DNA from: Pyricularia pennisetigena
Lineage: Eukaryota > Ascomycota > Sordariomycetes > Magnaporthales > Pyriculariaceae
Length of the DNA: 64,000 nucleotides
Assembly: GCF_004337985.1 (NCBI RefSeq)
Contig: NC_043741.1
Coordinates: forward strand, 4,378,140 to 4,442,139
Reading direction: 5' to 3'
Within the stretch, counting starts at the first letter, position 1; each line of letters opens with the position of its first letter. The notes under the pieces are model-generated. The model saw nothing but the letters and a program-made list of their open reading frames with translations, was not told the DNA's origin and made no database searches. Position numbers and translations under genes: made by a program. Shown piece by piece: positions 43,908 through 55,500 of the stretch.

Positions 43908-45285
43908 TTTTGCGGCCTTTTGTTGGTGGCAGTCGCTTCGAGAAGCAGAGCTTCACAAGTCTCGGCACAGGTTGGGGGTTGATTCAGGGGTGGCGGCAGG
44001 TAGAGATGCAAATAGCTAGCTGGCCGACCAGGCGAACAGCTTTCTAAAAGGGTTGACTGGCGGGTGGTATGCGGCGCAAACCAATCTTGAGTATGAGTTG
44101 TGTCGTTTTTTTTTTTTTTCTCTTTTTCTCTCTTAACCAACAGTTCATCCAAAGAATATTGCAAAGCTTGTAAATGTCGTGAGATGCAACTTCATTTACA
44201 GTTATTACAGTACGGGTCTCAGGAGCCAGCCGCCCAACGGCCTAAACTCCAAGTGTCGTATCTGATGAGTGTGGGGCCGCCAAACCTCCATCCATTGGTT
44301 AGCACCTGCATGACGGTTCCTGTCCACTTCTCCAAATCGACAAGTCTCGGATGTTTCTTGTAGGTTTTTTGTGAAGTGTAATTCTTTATTTGAATTCATT
44401 CCAGTACAAAGAGTATCTTGGGTTTGTGTTGCGAAAATGTATATTAATTGTAACATGAGGAACTGTTTTCTATATTACTTCGGTTTCTTTGGCATCACTC
44501 GTAATTACTATTAAGTGTTTTTTTTTTTTTTTTGTCTCGAAAAAGTCCAGCATATTGCGTCATGCCGCACCAGAAATTCCGGCGAGAAGACAGTCGGCTG
44601 ATGCCGGCGCAGCTCCCCAGTACGAGACTGGTCTCAAGTTCCTCTCAGTTAGCAGCAAGAATTCGCTACTAATTACTTCTGTACCTTACCTAGTAATTAC
44701 TCTGTCATGTCTTAGACTGATTACGGATACAGTCTCATTCACCAATAAGGACATTTGGTTAGGGAATATCCCTGTAAGGGCGATTCATGGGCATTCATTC
44801 GGGTTTATTGGTTGCTATACTGTCGGTACGGTAGCTGTGTTCGTAGTCTCTGGCACCCAATTACAATTCGACCAAGTAGCAGCTATTAAACTCATCGATT
44901 GCAAATCGGAGTCGTTGGACTCGCTACAGATGGCTCGTCCGCATGTAGTCTCAGAAGCATTTCTCCACTCTGATCCCCGCATTCGCAGATAGTTAACCCG
45001 AAAATCGCCGCCTTTTCGTCCCATCCGTTCCTCTTTGCCGGCCAGTCATTAAGGGTGCGACGGGTATTAAAGCTCCTCGAGATTGCTCCCCTCTGCCATC
45101 CGATCATCGGCTCACTGTGTACCATTTGTCTCTGTTAATTTTATGAGTGTACTACTACTTGTTTGGTCTACCATACCTGATCAGCCCTGCATGCAAAAAG
45201 CAGCCAAGTCGCTAGGCCCTATAAATTCAACCAAAAAAGTACAACCGGTTACCTGTCCCAGGGATATCTGAATCAGGTCCCCACG
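43908..45285. promoter_or_regulatory. Divergent region between SRV2 and the b2-type dehydrogenase gene
   Basis: About 1.4 kb. T runs lie at about 44106-44120 and 44519-44533; a TACCTTACCTAGTAATTAC string lies near 44682. No gene seen. Confidence 0.4.
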
Positions 45286-46844
45286 ATGGTTTTGACGGGC
45301 GCAGAGGTTGCCAAACACAACAGTAGCCAGTCGTGTTGGGTGATTCTTCACGGCAAGGCCTACGACGTAACTGAGTTTCTTCCAGAGCACCCCGGCGGTA
45401 CCAGAATCATCCTCAAATATGCCGGTAAAGATGCCACGGAGGAGTTTGACCCGATCCACCCACCCGATACGCTCGACAAGTATCTGGAAAAATCCAAGCA
45501 TATGGGCCCCGTCGATATGTCGACCGTAGCCCAGGTCCAGAAGGCAGCTGACCCAGAGGAGGAGGCAAGGTTGCGTAGGGTCGCTGAGATACCGCTACTC
45601 GAGCAATGTTACAACCTTCTCGACTTTGAGGCTGTTGCCCGCAGGATAATGAAGAAGACTGCATGGGGTTACTACTCGAGTGCAGCAGATGATGAGATTG
45701 TGAGCCCGACCTCTCCTTGTTCTTTCACCACTGGCTTCCAGCTATTGACAAAACCGCCTCTTCTGTACCGCAGACATTCCGCGAAAACCACACCGCCTTT
45801 CACAGGATTTGGTTCAGACCCAAAGTACTCATCGACGTTGAGCATGTGGATGTTTCCACCACGATGCTCGGCTCAAAGACCGCCCTCCCCTTCTACGTCA
45901 CCGCGACAGCCCTCGGGAAGCTTGGAAACCCCGAGGGAGAGGTCTGTTTAACAAAAGCAGCTGGCAAGCACAACGTTATCCAGATGATTCCCACGCTGGC
46001 ATCCTGCTCCTTTGACGAGATCATGGATGCAGCTGTGCCGGGACAGGTTCAGTGGCTGCAGTTGTATGTGAACAAAGATCGCGCAGTCACGAAGCGCATT
46101 GTGCAGTATGCGGAGAAAAGGGGTTGTAAAGGGCTCTTTATCACGGTCGACGCGCCGCAACTCGGCCGGAGAGAAAAGGACATGCGATCCAAATTCGAGG
46201 ATCCCGGGACCAACGTACAGCAAGGCCAGACCACCGACAACTCACAGGGCGCAGCACGTGCCATATCCAGCTTCATCGATCCGGCTTTGTCATGGAAGGA
46301 CCTGCCGTGGTTCCGCAGTATTACCAAGATGCCGATCGTGCTCAAGGGCGTGCAAAGGGTCGAGGATGTGCTCAAGGCCGTCGAAGCAGGTATGGACGGC
46401 GTCATTCTGTCCAACCACGGCGGTCGGCAGCTCGAATTTGCTCGTTCGGGGATTGAAATCCTGGCCGAGACGATGCCGGTTTTGCGCAGCATGGGTCTCC
46501 AGGACAAGATTGAGGTTTACCTCGACGGTGGAGTCCGCCGCGGGACGGACATCATCAAGGCCCTGTGCCTCGGGGCCAAAGGTGTTGGCATCGGAAGACC
46601 GTTTCTCTACGCCATGTCGGCGTACGGAGTCCAGGGCGTCGACAGAGCAATGCAGCTACTCAAAGACGAGCTGGAGATGAACATGCGGCTCATTGGCTGT
46701 ACGAGCATCGACCAGCTATGCCCTTCGCTGGTTGACACCAAGAGCCTCACATATCATGGAAACGGCACGCCGATTGATAACCTGTCCCACAGCATCTACG
46801 ACCCGCTGGCAAATCCGCCCCAAAGAACTGGAGCAAAGTTGTGA
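45286..46844 (+). CDS. Flavocytochrome b2-type FMN-dependent dehydrogenase (L-lactate dehydrogenase like)
   Basis: The protein has 494 residues in two exons, 45286-45699 and 45774-46844 (..ADDEI|TFRENHTAF..). It starts directly with a cytochrome b5 domain (WVILHGKAYDVTEFLPEHPG) whose haem ligands are His35 and His58. The FMN domain follows from about 110: PFYVTATALGKLGNPEGEVC, VQWLQLYVNKDR, GLFITVDAPQLGRREKDMRS, MPIVLKGVQRVEDVLKAVEA, catalytic His353 in VILSNHGGRQLE, and VYLDGGVRRGTDIIKALCLG. These are the active-site elements of the lactate/glycolate oxidase family. Yeast Cyb2 carries a long presequence for the intermembrane space. Here there is none, so a cytosolic location or another electron acceptor is possible. 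The substrate (L-lactate, mandelate or other 2-hydroxyacid) cannot be read from sequence. Confidence 0.9.
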
Positions 46845-46985
46845 AAGATTTTTCTGCGTAGATCATCGTGTAGGGGATATGAGACATATCAGCTGAGCCT
46901 TGTAATTATACAACAGGGCAGCAAGCGTCATGTAGCGAGCACATATTGTATAAAACTTGGGTCATCTTGATTTTGGATTTTGGAT

Positions 46986-47020
<35 letters not shown>

Positions 47021-48172
47021 CCTGAAGCACGCCATGCCATGCCCAACAGGAGCGCGCTAGCAGGCTTTTTTTTTTATGCAGGTGACCTCGGATCTCTGAC
47101 GCCCAGATTGAGTCGGTGAGACTGTGGTCCTTCGATGCACCACGATCATTGGCGCGCAGTGGTAGATCCTACCGAGTAAGGCAACACTTTGATTCCCTGC
47201 CTGTTCCTACGATTGCCTTTTCCCCCCACTGATGTTGCACATAATTACTACCGTACTGACGTACAGCAGTTGAGCATTGTGCAGCTCGCATTGGATGCTT
47301 GCGGATTATTATCTCCGCCCGCCCCGCATCTACCGCTGATATTTGGTCCAACGTGGAGAGCGATCGGTACTGTAAGTATGGTAGTAAAGCCTTATCGAAG
47401 TTTTCCCTGTTCCTGTGTCTGTCTTTCCGGTCCCCTTTTATTAATTGCATCTTTTGAGAAATACGACAACGCCGTTCTGTCCTTATCTCGTTAGTGAGCG
47501 TTCCCTTTAAAGATTTTTACGTACTTGGGCATCAAAGGTAGCGTCGTTAGGCACAAAGCCCTGGCCCCTTTGCCCCTATAGACAGGAAAAAAAAAAGACC
47601 TGGGGTCAACGTTTTGTCAGACCCAAGAAATTCTTGGTCCCCGCATGACTGACAATTTGCGCCTGCAGCGCACCACCACAAACAATAACAACTCCGCTGA
47701 TCCCGCCGTTCGTTCCTTGTTGTCGTCACTGTCTTTCGTTCTACCTGTTCGGTGGGCTGTCCTGCTTCCTTCTTTCCCTTATCTCGTTTCCTTGGTGTGA
47801 TTTACAGTGCTTTTCAAATACATTTATTTATTTTCAGCTTGTCTTGTTTCATAGCCAGAGCTGAGTCTCTCGGTTTTGGTTGCCAGCAAATCTGCATCCA
47901 GGCTCCCCTACACCCTCACGTTACCACATTGATTGCTTTTGAAAGTGGGAAATCGAACACGGAAGAGATGCGACACAGCTGCAGAACGATGCGACGACTC
48001 TGAAGATCTACAAGCTGCTTCTCTCGGCAACACCCCCACGACCTTTTGGCCCGACCAGATAACACCGCGCAAGCAAGACGCTTGCAGTCCCGAAAGACTC
48101 GGTGCAGTCTACTCCACGCCAAGCCTCTTCCGACCTACATCGACGCGCTGCCACTCGATCACTTCCCGCAAC
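46845..48172. other. Intergenic with T33 run; upstream region of the Rab gene
   Basis: About 1.3 kb. A 33-nt T run (46988-47020) follows the dehydrogenase gene by about 140 bp. The right part is pyrimidine-rich and should be the Rab gene promoter and leader. No gene is supported. Confidence 0.45.
46988..47020. repeat. T33 homopolymer
   Basis: Uninterrupted T run downstream of the b2-type dehydrogenase gene. Its exact length is uncertain in a draft assembly. Confidence 0.9.
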
Positions 48173-49308
48173 ATGCCGTCACTCGAGGCAAAGATTGTAG
48201 TTGTCGGCAGCCAAGGTGTGGGCAAGACGTCGCTGTTGATGCGCTACGTCAAAGGCTCGTTCAATCCATCACAGGTCACCTCCACGGTCGGCGCCAGCTT
48301 CCTGGCCAAAAGAGTTGTGGCCGACGATGATACAGTTGTGAGGTTGCAGATTTGGGACACAGGTATGTAACTATGTTTCCTTGTCGTCTCGGATGCTTTG
48401 TCTTGTGCCTTGGTGGTACTGTGGCTAACCGAAACCCCAAAATTTCCGCCCAAATAGCCGGCCAGGAACGCTTCCGATCCATATCGAAACTGTACTACAG
48501 GGGCGCCAACGCCTGCATACTGTGCTACAGCATAACAGATGCCAATTCCTTTGCCGAGATGGGCATGTGGCTGCGTGAGCTGCGGCGCAACCTACCCGCA
48601 GATATCGTGCTGCACGTCGTGGGCACCAAGGCCGACATAGTCGCCCGTGATCCCTCCCGCCGGGAGGTACCCTTTGAGCGCTGCATAGCGTACGTTGCCG
48701 AGCATCTGGCTCCAGGCCAGACCAGCACGCCTCCGCCTACTGCAACGCCCCTTCTCCCGACTCCCATGTCCAACGGCACCAGCACGCCTGCAGGCATGGC
48801 AGCACACTCGACCTCTCCTCCTTTTATACACGGCGGCGAGCCCCGCAGCCCGAGCTCGAAGCGTAGCAGCGGCTTCTGGGGCATGGAGGTTGGCTGGGAT
48901 GCTTGCCACGAGATCTCTGCCGAGAGCGGCGAGGGCGTCGAGGAGGTCTTCCGCGTGGTGACCCGCAAGCTGGTCGAGCAGAACCGCAAGATTCAGCAGG
49001 CCCTGCTGGCCGCGACGGCGACGCCCGGTATGACCCCGGCCGGCGACGGGCTGATGAGCGGCGGCTACTATGACGGAAGCGCTGATCATTACGGCACCGG
49101 CGGTCCGATGTCAGCCGGCGGCCCCGGAGGATCCGCCGTCGCCGGTTATTTTGATGGGATGAACCCGAGAGGCAGTTTCCGCGTCGGCCGCGACAGACGG
49201 TCCTGGCTCTTCTCGCCCGCCATACAAATCGAGCAGGGAGGAGCATCCCAGGCCGGCGAACAAGGTGTGGAAGAACTCGATGGCTCGAGACGAGGCAGAT
49301 GCTGTTGA
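48173..49308 (+). CDS. Rab-family small GTPase with a long internal insertion
   Basis: The protein has 346 residues in two exons, 48173-48362 and 48458-49308 (..LQIWDT|AGQERFRS..). G motifs are G1 GSQGVGKT at about 12-19, the switch I region TSTVGASFLAKR, G3 WDTAGQERFRSISKLYYRG, G4 as TKAD (VVGTKADIV) in place of the usual NKxD, and G5 EISAESG. Between the G4 and G5 motifs sits a proline/serine/threonine-rich insertion of about 60 residues (from APGQTSTPPPTATPLL to SPSSKRSSGFWGM). A glycine-rich tail of about 120 residues precedes the C-terminal RGRCC, a double-cysteine geranylgeranylation end. The switch region is closest in my judgement to the Rab5/21/22 endosomal group. A typical Rab is 200-220 residues, so this one is much longer. 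I do not assign a named orthologue. Confidence 0.88.
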
Positions 49309-50263
49309 CACTTAACCCCCTCTCTTTTTCCTCATGATTGTTTTCGCTGCATGTTTCCATACTATGTTATCATTCTTTTTTTTTCTGTGTTTTCTTCTCG
49401 CTTTCATCATGCCAGGGGCGTCTTCGTTGCACTTTCATTTGCATTTCACTGTCATTGGGCCGGCGGTTTTTTGTGCTTTTAATTTAAGTTGGTGTACTGT
49501 TCCTTGCGCTCTCGCTTTGCTGCTTTTATTTCTTTATACCCCAAAGCATTGATTGCATGTATGGGCTTGGTCAGGGTAGTTCGTCGTCTCTCACACATTT
49601 TTTTGTTCTTCTCATTATCGTCCGTCTTCATGAAGCATTGACTTAATATTATATTGCGGCGGCGCAACTCTTTCTCTGTCTCTCTCTCTTTTTTTTGTAT
49701 AGTTGTGCTACATAGCAATCAGGGATGCGACCTCGAAGATACTTTGCTGGTTTTGACACAGCTGCAACTTGACATGTCATTTGAAGGCAAGGGGTGGGTG
49801 GTGTGAAGTTTCTTTTGGAGTTACACCTCTTGCCTATAATTTACAGTGTAAGGCGGTCAAACATCTGAATGTCTGCGATGAATTCTGTATACGTACATAC
49901 TCATGCTTATGAAGCTTTGCCGGCATTTGGAGGCAGGGGTTTTGTTTCTTGCCATACCTAGCCAAGCCTGCCTTATGGTCAAGGCTCTTTGGGCTGCAGC
50001 TGTGGGGCGATCCTTATCAGATCGATCTGATAATCCTTCACCGGACCCCTCACTCCATCCACTGCTTCTTTTTTTATTGCGCTATGCGGGGGTACAGACG
50101 CCGTGTGGCGCGGCGCCATCGTTTTTTTTTTTCTTTTTGCGACATTACCCTAGGAACCAAAGCACCTGATCCGCCAAACACTATATCGACAAATTTCAGC
50201 AACAGGAAATTAAAAGAGACAGAGACTTTAGTTTTTTTCCGATCTAAAAGTAAATCTTCCAAA
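49309..50263. other. Intergenic between Rab gene and LIA1
   Basis: About 950 bp, T-rich and CT-rich around 49370-49700, with the LIA1 promoter at the right. Frames in this stretch are low-complexity and not convincing. Confidence 0.45.
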
Positions 50264-51347
50264 ATGTCTCCGGCGGCAGACGTCCAAGAGCCGGTCTCGG
50301 TGGACCCCACCATTCTCGCATTGCGCAAGACGCTGTGCTCCGAAGACAGTCAACTTGCCCTCAGATTTCGTTCCCTTTTCTCGCTCAAGCACCTGGCCAC
50401 CCACTCAAATGATGCCGCCTCAGCACAGGCAGCCATCGACGCCATCGCTGCGGGGTTCGCGTCACCGTCGGCATTGCTGAAGCACGAGCTGGCATATTGC
50501 CTTGGACAGACCGGGAAACCTGCAGCCGAGCCCTACCTGAGGAATGTTCTTGAGGACCTCAACGAGGACCCGATGTGTCGTCACGAAGCTGCCGAGGCTC
50601 TAGGAGCGCTTGGAAACGCATCTAGCTTGGAGGTTCTGCGTCGGTTCCGAGACCGTCCCGGCGAGGAGGTCGTCGTCACGGAAACCTGCGAGATTGCGAT
50701 AGATAGGATCGAGTGGGAGAACTCGGAGGAGCGCAAGAAGGAGAAGCTGAAGCAAAGGCAAGTCGCTCTCGACTTTTTTGAGACGTCACGCTCGAGATAT
50801 CAACCGGTGCATGTAATGCTAACCTAATGATAGTGATTTTGTCTCGGTTGACCCGGCACCACCGATGCCCGAGCAGGACAGGAGTGTGGAAGAACTAGGC
50901 AAGACGCTGATGGACACATCTCTCCCGCTCTTCCTCAGATACCGAGCAATGTTTGCCCTCCGAGACTTGGCATCACCACCGGATCTTCCGACTGCCGTCC
51001 CTGCGATCCTGGCTCTTGCCCGTGGCCTGACCGAGGACAAGTCTGCCCTGTTCCGCCACGAGATCGCTTTTGTCTTTGGGCAACTGTCCCACCCTGCGTC
51101 CATTCCTGCGCTTACCGAGTCGTTGAGCAACCTCGAGGAGGCGAGCATGGTGAGGCACGAAGCGGCAGAGGCTCTGGGTGGTCTCGGCGACGAGGACGGT
51201 GTCGAGGACACCCTTAAGAAGTTCCTCAACGACAAGGAGAAGGTTGTGAGGGAGAGCTGCATTGTGGCGCTAGACATGGCCGAGTACGAAAAGAGCGGCG
51301 ATACAGAATACGCTCTCATCCCGGATGTAACCAGCGCGGCGGCATAA
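50264..51347 (+). CDS. LIA1: Deoxyhypusine hydroxylase
   Basis: The protein has 335 residues in two exons, 50264-50757 and 50834-51347. The junction ..[17 protein letters not shown].. requires a GC donor (AG|GCAAGT) with a normal TAG acceptor, so the 76-nt intron is of the GC-AG class. The protein is a HEAT-repeat superhelix with two mirrored halves. The four iron-binding His-Glu pairs are visible: [35 protein letters not shown] and [13 protein letters not shown]. It hydroxylates deoxyhypusine on eIF5A, completing hypusine and so activating the translation factor. Length fits yeast Lia1 (325). Without the intron the frame would add a false end (VMLT) and the second half would lack a proper start. 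Confidence 0.95.
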
Positions 51348-52531
51348 CTTGATGCTCCTGTTGCTGTTTGTGTAAGAAATTCAGAATCAGTGGAGAAAAA
51401 CACTTATCCAGGCAATGGTGGCGTTCCGGTGGTAGATAAAAACAATTGATTTGCTCGGGTTTGTTGTCTTTGAATAGGGGTTGATATACCAATCAAGCGT
51501 CGTCCTTTGGATGTAGTATCACTATTGGTTCCTTCTTGGGAACGGTGCATGATCCCTGCCTGGGAGGTACGCGGACCAGCATAATTTTTGACATCATCCG
51601 ATTCCTGTCATTTGCCATGCGCATTTTTGATTTCCAGCCAAATTTAAACACTTGGAAAGCGAGGCTGAAACCTGCCTATTCCCTACCTCGTTGTCTTCTG
51701 GCATATACAGCCAAAAAGGGGTATGTTTGCCTTCCGGATTTTGAATAGTTGAGCGCGAGGATTCTAATCTTACAGAGACAGTGTTCAAGTGCAGTTTTGG
51801 AAGTAATGTTGTATCCTGGCTCTAGTCGGCTTTAGCATCTACCTGCGCAAAATTAAGCCATACCGCAGAACAGCGTATGAACACTTGGATTGTGAACGCT
51901 ACAGGAAAATTTAGACAGAAAAGGTTCCGCAATGCACACGTCTTCTTACGGCTGCTCGATGCCAGTCTCGGTGAATGAGATGATGATGCCTTCATAGGTG
52001 ACACTCGCGTTCTGTTCTAGGTCCCAGGTGACAACAACTTGGAAGAAAATAACCAGGACTTTCCTAGAATCGAAAACCTTGATCCCTGCTGTAGTAGTGT
52101 GAGCCACTGGGCTCTACACACGCAAGCGGGGATGGGTAACGTTGAAATTATCGATAAGCCCCAAAGAAAGAGTCAGGGTCGGCGAAAGCATGTAAAAAGT
52201 GGGTCAAAACACTCTAATTTGATGTTGGTTGCTCTTTCCCTTTTCTAATCTAATCTACTGTAGCAGCTGGCAGAGCTCACCGCGACGAGACGCGGGTCAG
52301 GAATTCATCTCACCACCTGCCTGAACCTGAGCAATCAAGCGACCTACGTCTGGGTACCAACCTACCAAATCAACATCACCCTTAGATTGGCCTCACTCGC
52401 CTGGCGTACACCAAATCAAACGATCTTTAGACAACCCTGACGGCATCTTTTTCCAACAACCCGCTGATGAAGTGGATTAGGCGAGGATTCTCGAGTTTGC
52501 GACGGGCCATGCCCAAAAGCCGTTTGTAAAG
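51348..52531. other. Intergenic upstream of SCC2
   Basis: About 1.2 kb. Holds the LIA1 3' end and the SCC2 promoter. Short frames at 51536-51748 and 51822-52004 have no family resemblance. No repeats seen. Confidence 0.45.
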
Positions 52532-55500
52532 ATGGCTAGCCCACCGCCGCCGGGAGCCCATCCGGGTGCCATGAAGAATGATATGGCCCCCCATGCTGCC
52601 GACAATGCCGGCGCCGCTCTAGTGCCTTTCACCCGTCCATTCACCCTGACGGAGGCGCTTCCCTTCTCACCGTTCACCTCTGTCGCGCCATTTTACTCGG
52701 GTGAGCTCCACTGTCTCGTCGCTATTGGATCAGCCCCTCAACACGGCGGCTAACATTGTCACCGCTCTCTAGGCATTGTCCCGAACCCAACGTTGGGCTC
52801 GGGGTTCACCAGCGTCCACATCTCAGAGCAAGTCTCCCGCCACGAATACGACAACCTGAACCAAGATGCGGCGCAGAATCACAACATGTCGAAGCGAACA
52901 GACCACGCAGTGCACCAAGTCCAGCAAGTGCTTAATTCCAATGTGACGAAACCATTGTAAGCTCCCATCCGCGCGGAATGAGCAGTTTGAATATCATTTG
53001 ACAGAAGTTTCCTCCAGCACTTTTCTCCAAGGGCCCAAGACCTCCGCCAACGGCTCCTCCGGCCCAAGCCTTGCCTCAGAGTTATCTCCATTCGCCAGGT
53101 TGATATATGATAAGACGAATGTCTCGTTTCGCTACTCGACCCCAAATAACAATGCCGCCCTCGAAATCAATGGACTCAAGTCCCCCGCAGCGCTTGCCAC
53201 CGCATCGCCCTCGATGCCCCCTAAGAAGAAACAAAAGTCGTCCGGAGTCAACATCAAGTCAGAGCACCAGAAACATGATGTTCTCGCGGCAGCAAACAGG
53301 ACGGCACACCTTCAGAACAATGCGACTATCGAAATTTCGATCCCGAGCCAGTCCATGAGTGACTCCATCACGGTTTCCCCAGTCAAGTTAGAGGAGCCGG
53401 CAACAGTGGGCGCAAGATTCACGACTGAGGGAAGCTGGCAGTCAAACGACGCACATTTGAAGATCAAGGGGCCTTCTCCGGACAGCACTGATTCGCGGCA
53501 GGATGCAGCACGAACAAGACGACCTGATGAAGATCAAGATGAGCTGCAAGGAGATTTACCAGACCCAAGCTTAAAATCAAGTGCAGCTCAACGGCCTCGC
53601 GAATCGTTGCAAGTGAACATCCCACTTGTAGAGGTCAAAGACAAGGAAAAGTACCACGACTACAAGGACTATGTCGAGCCTCCTCCAACGACTCTGTCTC
53701 ATCCAAAGATATCGCAAAATAGCTTCGATGATGCCCATTACGATCTTGATGTAAACCAGCGTGAGAAGTCCGATGCCGCTTTCAGGGACTTGCGGCGACA
53801 TTTATCAGATGTCTTTGCTGCTGAGCGCAAGTTGGTCAATCAGTCAACACCGAACCAACATGTTTTTCTGGTCAATGAAGACGTACCGACCATGACGATC
53901 ACGGCACAGCAAAAGACTCACAATCTCATCGAGAAGACAATCGACTTGCGTTCATTTGCAGATGCTCCTTTAAACGAGCTTCTGCATGTGCAGAAACTCT
54001 GCGACGGTGCCTTGCGGCTTTCGGAGGGCTTGGATATCAAGCTTGATGAGTCCTGGGGTGAGGAAGATGTACTTGCATGGATCGCACAACTGCCACACCT
54101 CGATCTTGGCCTCAAAGCGGCGCGAACAAGTCTAAGAATAATGGCTGGTGGCCGGGAAGATAGGCAGCTTTATTCAGAAGATACGATCCAAATGGCTGTC
54201 AACATCTTCAAGAATACTATGGACAGTGTAGTCGTGCCCATAACAGAGCTTCGACAGTCTGGGCCTACACAAAAACTCTTCAGTCTGCTTGTGCCTCACA
54301 GAAAAACGATCACGGGAGTGTTCACAAGCTGCCAACGACTATATTTGCTCATGTCTTCTTTGATAAGCAGTATTGATCTCTCAGAGACCGTCACGAGCAC
54401 CCTGGAGTACTTATCTACTCATTTGATGTTCGTTGAGAACGCTTCGAGCGAGCGTGAGTCGTTGGTGGGCGTACAAAAGTTTGACGGACTGCGAATGGTG
54501 GCCATGGATATGGTTTCTCAAATATTTATTATGAATCCAGCTCAAAGACAAGGGATTTTTAACGATCTCCTCACCTCACTCGAGAAGTTGCCCATAGGCA
54601 AACATAGTGCCAGGCAATACAAGCTGCTGGACGGAGCCTCGATCCAGCCGGTTTCAGCATTGATAATGAGGCTGGTACAGAGTAGCGCCGGCAGGGTGGA
54701 CACATCAAAGACAAGAGCCAGACTGATGGCAGCATCTGAGGAGGATGAGGATGGCGAAGGCGAGGAAGACCCAAATACCCGTCAGGGGCGATTAGGCGCC
54801 TTCACCTCTGGGATTCTGAGCGAGGAGGAATCGGCCCAGCAGCCAGATCTGGCTATGCATGAGCTCAAGGACGTTGGTGCTCCTCTGGCTGAGACGGCAC
54901 GGCACAATGCCGCCTATGTCATCAACTTTATCGTTAGTCGGGCTCTCAGGTCAACCAAGACAGGGGACTCGCCTTATCGCAATCTGCTCGACCTGTTTGT
55001 CGACGACTTTGTAACCTGCCTAGACTCGACAGACTGGCCGGCGGCCGAAGTACTCTTGCGACAGCTTACTTTCCAGATGATCTCGCAAATCGAGGCAGAA
55101 CGCACCCCTGCCCCGGCCAAAAATATGGCATTGGAGATACTTGGTGTCATGTGTGCTGCAATCACCAAGTTGACGTCGCAGCTTCGTAAGGTGGTTGCCC
55201 AGCTCAGCACGGAGGTTGATGACCCCCTCAGCTACAAGTTGGCGGATTTGGCTGCGGCGTCAACGGCATCCGCCGCAGACAAGGCTGGGCTGGACCAGCT
55301 GTCTGACTGGTCAGGTCCGCATCGCGCGATCCTTGAATATCTGGAGAGTCGGGTAAAGACAGATCCACACCTCCAAAGCGCCATATCACTCATTGTTGCC
55401 CAGTGGGCACAGCTTCTGGCAACAGTTGGCTCCGAGCTGATGGATAACAACAACACCCAGCCCGTCTCACCAGAGATGGAAGAGGAGCTTGGACGTCTTG

